Assembly: GCA_030704615.1 (NCBI GenBank)
Contig: CM060733.1
Span: 48,854,001-48,918,000 of the forward strand
Direction: 5' to 3'
Origin: Takakia lepidozioides
Taxonomy: Eukaryota > Streptophyta > Takakiopsida > Takakiales > Takakiaceae
Length of the DNA stretch: 64,000 nt
Positions within the stretch are counted from its first letter, which is position 1. Each line of letters opens with the position of its first letter. This document shows positions 56,727-64,000 of this stretch, piece after piece. The notes beneath the pieces were generated by a model. That model worked only from the letters and a program-made list of their open reading frames with translations. It was not told the DNA's origin and made no database searches. Position numbers and translations under genes: made by a program.

Positions 56727-57119
56727 AGTTGGTTTCTACTATTGCATGTATTTTTCCAGGGTTTAGACTTGATACAACATGGTACCTTGCATGGGTGGGA
56801 GTGACTGAGCTGTTGGGGTGGGCAAAATTCTGACAAACACACTTTCATTTGTGACAGTGAACCCTAAACAGTCATGGAGTTGTGGCCTGCATACTTTTCT
56901 GACCCTAGTCAATGGTGGGCCAATTGTGGCAAAAAGGTGAATTCATGTTGGATTATAGAGAGTAGCAGATGCAATTGAGCATAGGAACTAGTGTGAGAAG
57001 TTGAGTTGGGTGTTTCCTAGAACAAATGTAGGCTGTTATTGTCAGTTGCTACCAGCAAGGCAAAGATGTATGCATGATTTGTGAGAGGCATGGATAGCTG
57101 AAGGAGCAGGGATAGAGTG
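56727..57119. other. No gene recognised (downstream of TNP2)
   Basis: Non-coding stretch after the TNP2 stop. The sequence near 56990-57120 (CTAGTGTGAGAAGTTGAG, GGCAAAGATGTATGCATGAT, GGGCCCAGATTCATCCAAGA) is related in inverse orientation to the PPR leader region at about 11640-11770, so this is where PPR-derived DNA begins. Confidence 0.5.
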
Positions 57120-58750
57120 TGGGCCCAGATTCATCCAAGAGGGCCACATTTTTGGAATTGTACCTGAGTGATTTGAACAATGCCCTCGTGGATATGTATG
57201 CCAAATGTGGGAGCATCAAGGGCAAGCCTGCCAGCTCTGGAAAAGGTTCTGATCAGGTCCATGGTTTCATTGTCAAAGCTGGAATTGTACCTGATTGTGA
57301 TTGTGGACAATGCCCTCGTGGACAAGTATGCCAAATGTGCGAGCATCAAGGGCAAGCTTGGCAGCTCTGGAAAGGAGGGAGAGGTCCATGGTTTCATTGT
57401 CAAAGCTGGAATTATACCTGATTGATTCGAGACAATGCCCTCGTGGACATGTATGCCAAATGTTTCAGCATGAAGGGCAAGCCTGGGAGCTCTGGAAAAG
57501 GGAAGATCGGGTCCATGGTTTCATTGTCAAAGCTGGAATTGTACCTGATGTGATTCTGGACAATGCCCTCGTGGACATGTATGCCAAAGTGTTAGCATGA
57601 AGGGCAAGCCTGGCAGCTCTGGAAAAGGGAAGATTAGGTCCATGCTTAGGGATACCAAATGTGGGAGCATCAAGGCAAGCTTGCCAGCTCTGGAAAAGGA
57701 AGATCAAGTCCGTGGTTTCATTGTCTAAGCTGGAATTGTACCTGATTGTGATTCTGGACAATGCCTTGTGGACATGTATGCCAAATGTGGGAGCATGAAG
57801 GGCAAGCCTGCCAGCTCTGGGAGAAAGGAAGATCAGGTCTATGGTTCATTGTCAAAGCTTGCATTGTAGGTGATTGTGATTCTGGACAATGCCCTCGTGG
57901 ACATGTATGCCAAATGTGGGAGCATGAAGGCAAGCCTGCCAGCTCTGGGAAAGGGAAGATCAGGTCTATGGTTTCATTGTCAAAGCTTGCATTGTACGTG
58001 ATTGTGATTCTGGACAATGGCCTCGTGGACATGTATGCCAAACGTGGGAGCATCAAGGGCAAGCCTGCCAGCTCTGGAAAATGGAAGATCAGGTCTATGG
58101 TTTCATTGTCAAAGCTTGCATTGTACGTGATTGTGATTTTGGACAATGCCCTCAGTGGACATGTATGCCAAACATGGGAGCATCAATGGCAAGCCTGCCA
58201 GCTCTGGAAAAGTTCGATCAGGTCCATGGTTTCATTGTCAAAGCTAGAATTGTACCTGACTGTGATTCTGGACAATGCCCTCGGGAAATGTATGCCAATC
58301 GTGGACATGTATGCCAAATGTGGGAGCATCAAGGCAAGCCTGGCAGCTCTGGAAAAGGGAGAGGTCCATGGTTTCATTGTCAAAGCTGGAATTATACCTG
58401 ATGTGATTCTGGACAATGCCCTCGTGGACATGTATGCCAAATGTGTCAGCATGAAGGGCAAGCCTGGCAGCTCTGGAAAAGGAAGAGGTCCATGGTTTCA
58501 TTGGTCAAAGCTGGAATTGTACCTGATGTGATTCTGGAACAATGCCCTCGTGGACATGTACGCCAAATGTGGAGCATCAAGGGCAAGCTTGCCAGCTCTG
58601 GAAAAGGTTCCGATCAGGTCCATGGTTTCATTGTTGAAGCTGGAATTGTACCTGATGTGATTCTGGACAGTGCCCTCGTGGACTTGTATGCCAAATGTGG
58701 GAGCATCAAGATGCGAAGGGCAATTTTCCAACACATGGCTCTTGGATGAT
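57120..58750 (+). repeat. Minisatellite made from a PPR gene segment (~126-bp units, about 12 copies)
   Basis: GACAATGCCCTCGTGGACAT recurs at about 57176, 57305, 57431, 57559, 57748, 57885, 58012, 58140, 58266, 58407, 58535 and 58665, mostly 126-130 bases apart. One unit encodes a 42-residue PPR segment: DNALVDMYAKCGSI joined directly to a remnant of ASLPALEKG, then VHGFIVKAGIVPDVIL. Normal spacing between those two parts in a PPR triplet is about 60 residues longer, so the unit arose by an internal deletion followed by tandem amplification. Indels of 1-2 bases shift the frame between units, so no long PPR protein is encoded. Confidence 0.85.
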
Positions 58751-59527
58751 TTTGACATGTACGAACTGGTTTCAAGTTGACTGGACGAATGGGATGACAT
58801 TTTTGGTGCTCACAAATCTTGAGACGAATGAGGTAGTTTTATCTATAGCTTCTCAAAGCAATGTTGTACATTGTTGATTATAGTGTGACATTTCTCATAC
58901 GATATGTCGTAGCTGCAATGAGCAGTGCATCTTTGGATTCTGGTTCCCGAAGGGATTATATGTGACAGGACAGAGGGCAAGTTATAGCCCTAGTGCAGGC
59001 AGTGTCAATATTGAAGAGAATTCTATGCCTTTCGGTTTGCGATCTCCTTCTCATTTGCTACTGAGGTTGTCTATTTTGAGAGCTTTGATGTTTGGATGAA
59101 AATGCATTTTGGCATCACTGAAATGGATGGCCTGCACTGGTGGGCATTCAGATTCTAAACGAGCCGCAAAGAAAAACTACAAAGTCCCATAGCCCTCTAC
59201 ATGCAGACCCCATAAACCCTAGTAACATTTTTGAATTGTAAATTCTCTAAACAAAAGTCATGTGTTTATGTCGTCCAAGGCATGTGAATAGAGGTGGAAG
59301 TCATTTATCCACTATCTTCCACCTGGATGGTCAATGTGCCACGCCATAGTTGCCCCAAATTCCTGTAGGAATCTCACACTAACCTCACACTCCATGACTC
59401 ATTCACACTCATGTCAAATGCCCATATGCATTATCTTGGTCAACACCCGTTGACCGTATGGGTGTCAGTCGAGTGTGAAATTTGTAACACATGTGGGTTT
59501 TCTACAATGGTCCAGATCACACCTTGC
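58751..59527. other. No gene; subterminal region of the composite insertion
   Basis: No coding motif is seen. From about 59360 to 59480 the motifs TCACACT, TCACACTC and GTGTGAAATT cluster, mirroring TCACACC/GTGAAC motifs at 43290-43430. These may be transposase-binding subterminal repeats. Confidence 0.5.
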
Positions 59528-59553
59528 CTCCTCTCACATGGGTGTAAGAGGAG
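59528..59553. repeat. Right subterminal hairpin of the composite insertion
   Basis: CTCCTCTCACA and TGTAAGAGGAG form an 11-bp stem with one mismatch. The stem resembles the left hairpin, and GGGTGTGAACT (the reverse complement of AGTTCACACCC) lies between it and the right end. The two ends are thus related in inverted orientation although the outermost bases differ. Confidence 0.7.
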
Positions 59554-59605
59554 CTGTTCAAAGTGCCAGGGTGTGAACTATGGGTGTGTTGGAAAACCCG
59601 GTTTT

Positions 59606-61740
59606 GTTAGTAGAGTGATGTTTCCCTTTCAAGAACTCGTGTAGGGTCCTGCATTGCTATAATGACCTCACAATGTCCTCTGTTGTGGCAGTGAGGATGT
59701 CCACCAGATGCGCCGCAGAGGAGGCACGCTAGGAAGAGTGCACTGATTCGGCATGTTTGTCGTGGGCAGTCGGTGTTGGAGTCGAGACACATTTCCTGCA
59801 CAAGCACATGTTGAGGTTACAAGAAGGTACAAATATGGCCAAGAATAATATTCAACGGGACGGCGAATTCGTTGCACTCACCTCCCGCATATAGTCGCCG
59901 AACTGGAGGGAACCCACGATAATGCAACATGCTAGCCACCTGACATAGCTCCCTCGTCTGATTTCCTTACAGCACCTGACGATTGTCCACCCAGCCCCGT
60001 ATACATGCAAACTGTGTCTCTGATCATCTAGGTGGGAGCACGCTTCCACGAAGGCACATGGGAACGGTGCTCCTCTTTGAAATCTGGCGCCACGAGCCAT
60101 GGTTGTGACTGCGAAAGGCTCTGCAGAAAAATGGAACCCACAAGATCTCTCTGCCTTCCATGGGAACATTGGGGTCTTGCCCGTACCCCTTCGGATGGCA
60201 GCCCAATTTGCTTGTGCGTGTCCGCCATGAAACCACGGAAATGGGAGGGGGCAATCCCGCTGGTTATCTATTTGTTTATTCCCTGCCAAAGAAGAACGCA
60301 TCCGATTGTGTGTCCTCCTCCTTTCATCTCACAAATAGCAATTGTCATTAGCATCCTGCAGGGTGGTGTCGTAGACATGTGCACCCATTGTCACCCACTG
60401 GTGATTTGTAATTCGATTGATATGGTCGAACATGAACCAATGTTTGAAAGTCCCCCATACATCCTGTCGACCAGTTCAACGCCGCTGCCAGGTCCACACG
60501 TGGACATTTTGAATACGAACAACGATCTGCCTCAGTCCCTTGTCTGGAAACCTACTTCATGAAGTAGTCATATCCACATCGTCGCTTCACTCCAGAATGG
60601 AGTGCATATCCGAAGCCACGCCCACTTCGTTTGCATGAGACAATGTGGTTTCGGACATTCGGTGAACATACGTGGGACACGACTCCAGCAATGCCTCCAT
60701 TTCCTTCTCATCGAGAGGAACTCTATCGAGCCGTCTTCCGACATAATTTGGCCAATGCCATCTTATGCGCGCTTGGGCTGTATTGATTGGGTTGGCACCG
60801 GTCTCAACAAACCTCTTCCTGACAGCTGCTTTGCATCGTGGGCAGCCTCCACGAGTTCCCCCTCGCCAATTTGTGACAATGGGGAACCAACGTGTATTGC
60901 AAGCCGGGGAGGTCAGGGAAACAATGCAACAAATAGACACTACTTGGCATTACAAACAGCCATGCAGGTGGTGGTTCTTTGCAATGCGCACACTTAAATG
61001 TGGAGTTCGGAACCTTCTCCTGAGTTCGAAATGGTTGATGAGCTGTGTGATGTCCAATCGGTCTCGTTCCTGTGACCTCTGGATTTAAAGTGGAAGAAGT
61101 TGGGGAGAAACTACCGCAACGCGCCCGCACAAACAACGTAGCGCACCCGCCCACACAATCGAGTCTTCATGCTGGTGGTTTTGGTAACGCAACCAAGGGG
61201 GACCCCCCGTATGTTTTTCTATCCATATCTGTCAACATTCCGGACTGCCCTCGAGTAGGTCCGCCCGCAGGGGGAACTCAAAGAAGATATTAACGTCGAC
61301 GTCGGCGGGAAGGCATGTAACCAATTTAATTGCGAACTTGCTGTAGTCCAGCCCGGCAACTGACGATCGTGTCCCTCCAGGTGAAGCCCTCGCAGAATTT
61401 CAAGAATAGATCGAACTGCGGTGCTCGTGCTGGAATATGACTTCCATGACCTCATCTGAGTCGGACGGTTGTGGAACAACCGGTTCTCGCTCGTTCTTCA
61501 TGGATGGGGTTCGGCCCTGGATTTACTTCGTTGCGGACTTCTCTCTTTGAGGTAGCCCTCTCTGATTCGCGGATTGTTTCGTGGAAGGCGCCAGGATAGA
61601 AGGTGCAGTGGCGGGCAACTGAAGTCCCAAACAGCCTTGTATATGACGTTGTCCGATGGGCTGGTGGAACTCGCCATTCCCTGCCATCGCCGAAATCATC
61701 GTGGAGCACACCAATACTCTCGACAACTAAGGCCGTTTGA
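59606..61740 (-). pseudogene. MULE transposase copy 2, N-terminal half
   Basis: Minus-strand homology to MULE copy 1 is scattered over frames. Near 61.2k PADVDVNIFFEFPL aligns with PETFDGDNLFELPP. 60940-60587 gives RWHWPNYVGRRLDRVPLDEK, aligning loosely with copy 1. Near 60.5k come FVFKMSTCGPGSGVELVDRM (copy 1: FLFKMSTVGEGSGVSLVKRM) and FMFDHINRITNHQWVTMGAH. The region near 59.9-60.3k matches the FMADSAQANFNAV core (MADTHKQIGLP). The end, ATTEDIVRSL, has a TAG, then TLHEFLKG, and stops at the insertion point 59605. The remainder is at 42.1-43.3k. Many frameshifts make it clearly older than the insertion. Confidence 0.7.
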
Positions 61741-62189
61741 GTCCTTCCTTTCCTCCTCCAAAAAACCGACCACGGTTCAGGGGTGGTATCGAACGCACAG
61801 ATATTTCTCCATCACCCGGCAGATGTCCCCTCTGCACGGAAATGAAGCTCTATGCTCGTGAGGAGGGCAGGACACGGTAGCGCTCGGTTTCCGCCATGGG
61901 AGATGTGCACACAAGACTGCCAGGATGGCGTGCGGGGAAGCTCCCCTGGTAGAAGGGGATGCAGCGATGGGAAGGAATGCGGTGCCGATTGTCCGAGCGA
62001 CGAAGCATGATCCAAATCCAGGGAGCCAACTATCTCAAAAATCCACAGTCGGTGTTAAAGGAACTTGTCTCCGGAATGCGGCCCTGGTCTTGGCGCAATA
62101 ACTGCCAACGGTATGCAGTCAGAAAGTGGGGGGCCGTCCGGATGATTCGGCTGAAGGGGAGATTGGAGTTCTTGTTTGGCTAGAGCAGG
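61741..62189. other. No gene recognised at the MULE/gypsy boundary
   Basis: Between the MULE N-terminal relic and the gypsy fragment. Minus-strand open frames continue but align with nothing recognised. The start of MULE copy 2 may lie here. Confidence 0.4.
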
Positions 62190-64000
62190 ATGGAGTCTGG
62201 GCCTGAATCCAGTAGAAGTGTACTTTCGTGTGAACTCAAGGGGGCTTCTGGGGGACACCTGTGGGAGGAAGGGACCCCTTGTGGATCCCAGAAGACAGAG
62301 GCCATTACCACCTTCCACCACCAGTGAATGTTAAAAGTCTAAGGAGATTCCTTGGGGCAAACCAGTTATTACAGAAGATTTGTCAAAAGGTATTGCACAA
62401 ATAGCAGCACCATTGAGCAAACTACTGAAGAAAGATGCAGTGTTTGCCTGGACAACTGAATGTCAACAGGCGTTTGAGGAACTTACATTGTCAGTAACAA
62501 CTACACCTGTGCTGATTAACCCTCACTGGCATGTAGTATTTCATGTTCACTGTGATGCATCAGGAGAAGCATTGGGAGCGGTGTTAGCCCAGAATGTTAC
62601 AGGAAATATAGATTCACCTATGTACTATGCTAGCAGGTTGATGAACAGTGCTGAAAGGAACTATGGCACGACGGAAAGAGAAGCATTGGCAATGATCTAT
62701 GCAGTGAAGAAATTCAGGCATTACCTGTTGGGCAAGAAGTTTATGTTCTATGTGGATCACCAGGCTCTGATATACCTGGTAAACAAACCTCTGATAAGCG
62801 GAAAAATAGCAAGATGGTTGATAATCTTGCACGAGTTTGAGTTCGAGGTTGTTTACAAGCCTGGGAGACTACATCTTGTGGCGGATCACTTGTCACGGTT
62901 ATCAACAGGAGAACCAGCCACAGGAATAGATGATCAATTACCAGATGCGAGTCTCTTTGCAGTGGAGGTGCAGGGAAGTGCAGATGACTGGTTAGATTGG
63001 TAGTGGCCAATCAGATACTACCTTGCTCATGGTCAGTGCCCACCTAGTTATGGTAAGGAGCAGAGGAAGAGAATCGCTATCAAAGCTTTACCTTATACTA
63101 TGGTAGGAAGCAGAATGTATAAGCTAGGACCTGATGGAGTACTAAAACGATGCTTGTACCACCATGAAGTAAATAAAGTTTTGGCGGAAGTTCATAAAGG
63201 AGTGGCTGGAGGTCATTTTGGAGAAGAGACTACCAGTAGGAAAATACTACTCGCAGGTTACTGGTGGCCTATTTTGTTCAAAGATGTACACAAGTATTGT
63301 CAGAAGTGTGATGAATGTCAGAGGCTAGGACCTTTGCAGAGATCTGGAAGGATGGCCTTGCATCCTACAATGCCTACGGAACCATTTCAGAAATGGGGAC
63401 TAGACTTTGTTGGACCGATAAACCCACCAGCCAAGAATACACGGAACAGGTACATAATTATAGCCACTGATTATACTACGAAGTGGGTGGAAGCTAAAGC
63501 TTTGAGGGACAACACAGCCAAGTCCACAGCAAGGTTCCTGTACGAGAACATACTTACACGATTTGGCTGTCCCTTAGAATTTATCAGTGATCAGGGAAGT
63601 CACTTCATGAATGAGACCATTGAGTTGTTGACTAAAGAGTTCATGATTGTACATAGAAAGAGTACAACATATTACCCACAGGGTAATGGGCAGGCAGAGG
63701 CTACCAACAAAATACTATGTACTATCTTGGCTAAGATAGTCAATGCAAACAGAACGGATTGGGATACAAAGCTGCTGACAGCTTTGTGGTCATACAGGAC
63801 TTCTATAAAGTCACCACTAAGTATACACCATTCCAATTAGTTTATGGTATGGAAGCCTTACTTCCAGTGGAATTCCTGTTACCTACCATGAGAACGGAGT
63901 GGGGAAAAAGAATGGAATTGCAAGATTCCATTAAGGTCAGGAAACATGAATTATACCATGTGGAAGAAGTACGTGCTGATGCAGCTGATAATATGACCAG
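62190..64000 (+). pseudogene. Ty3/gypsy RNase H-integrase fragment, running off the window
   Basis: The end of RT is visible from about 62190 (VNVKSLRRFLG, SYYRRFVK), with a one-base insertion near 62375. 62380-63840 is one frame interrupted by a single TAG at 63001-63003. RNase H shows VHCDASGEALGAVLAQ, NYGTTEREALAMIYAVKKF and MFYVDHQALIYL, all catalytic acids present. Integrase has the H-H-C-C finger (GGHFGEETTSRKILLAGYWW, CQKCDECQ) and the core acids in WGLDFVGPI, FISDQGSHF and GNGQAEATNK. A one-base deletion near 63801 moves the frame, after which YTPFQLVYGMEALLPVEF continues to the window end. The family differs from the methyltransferase elements. The 5' pol is missing. Damage is slight. 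Confidence 0.85.

Larger units (their letters stand above)
43272..59605. mobile_element. 16.3-kb CACTA-like composite insertion in MULE copy 2
   Basis: CCGGTTTT occurs at 43272-43279 and 59598-59605, and the MULE frame is split exactly there: the right side reads EFLKGKHHSTNKTGF and the left side resumes KKTGFCISEWGLGPDK. The 8-bp repeat therefore looks like a target-site duplication of an insertion of about 16,318 bases. Inside are a TnpA-like gene (minus) and a TNP2-type transposase gene (plus) transcribed away from each other, LINE debris between them, and a PPR-derived minisatellite near the right end. Both ends carry hairpins and TCACAC/GTGTGA motifs in opposite orientation, resembling CACTA subterminal repeats. 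Canonical CACTA termini and a 3-bp duplication are not seen, so the class of the outer insertion is uncertain. Confidence 0.6.

Noticed and set aside
43272-59605. Helitron as the identity of the 16.3-kb insertion because of terminal hairpins.
   Set aside because: Hairpins occur at both ends, no CTRR end or Rep/helicase gene is seen, and there is an 8-bp direct repeat, which Helitrons do not make.

Overview
The window looks like nuclear DNA of a land plant, made almost entirely of transposable elements and decayed genes. Fragments of long PPR proteins, GT-AG introns, plant-type MULE, CACTA, hAT and Ty3/gypsy elements, LINEs, a tRNA-derived SINE and satellite arrays are all present. The expanded and degenerate PPR copies best fit a seed-free plant with a large genome, such as a fern. 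A lycophyte or charophyte relative cannot be excluded. No intact single-copy host gene was recognised.

Layout. 1-3012: 3' end of an LTR retrotransposon (coiled-coil ORF in the env-like position, purine tract, LTR). 3060-12.8k: a SINE and several decayed PPR copies on the minus strand. 12.9-22.4k: repeats, including a satellite carrying a 20-bp palindrome, a 165-bp inverted repeat, a hAT-type non-autonomous element with target-site duplication, an internally deleted MULE protein and an AT-rich satellite with higher-order period. 22.5-24.6k: a decayed gene with a RING-like motif. 25.4-26.7k: the 3' end of a gypsy element whose integrase tail carries a PHD finger, then its LTR. 26.7-36.9k: two minus-strand copies of one gypsy family. 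The fuller copy (31.2-36.9k) carries a C5-cytosine DNA methyltransferase between protease and reverse transcriptase.

37.3-40.9k: a MULE-type transposase with SWIM finger. A second MULE (42.1-43.3k and 59.6-61.7k) is split by a 16.3-kb insertion flanked by an 8-bp direct repeat. The insertion holds two divergent CACTA genes. One is TnpA-like (Transposase_24 type) with an inserted FCP1/NIF-type HAD phosphatase domain. The other is a TNP2-type transposase with a DUF4216-like tail. LINE debris and a tandem minisatellite made from a piece of a PPR gene also lie inside it. 62.2-64.0k: a gypsy RNase H-integrase fragment running off the window.

A recurring theme is DNA methylation. One element encodes a methyltransferase, and many in-frame stops of decayed genes across the window are TGA or TAG codons that single C-to-T changes in CGA or CAG would produce, as expected from deamination of methylated CG and CHG sites. 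In one case an aligned second copy retains glutamine at the stop position.
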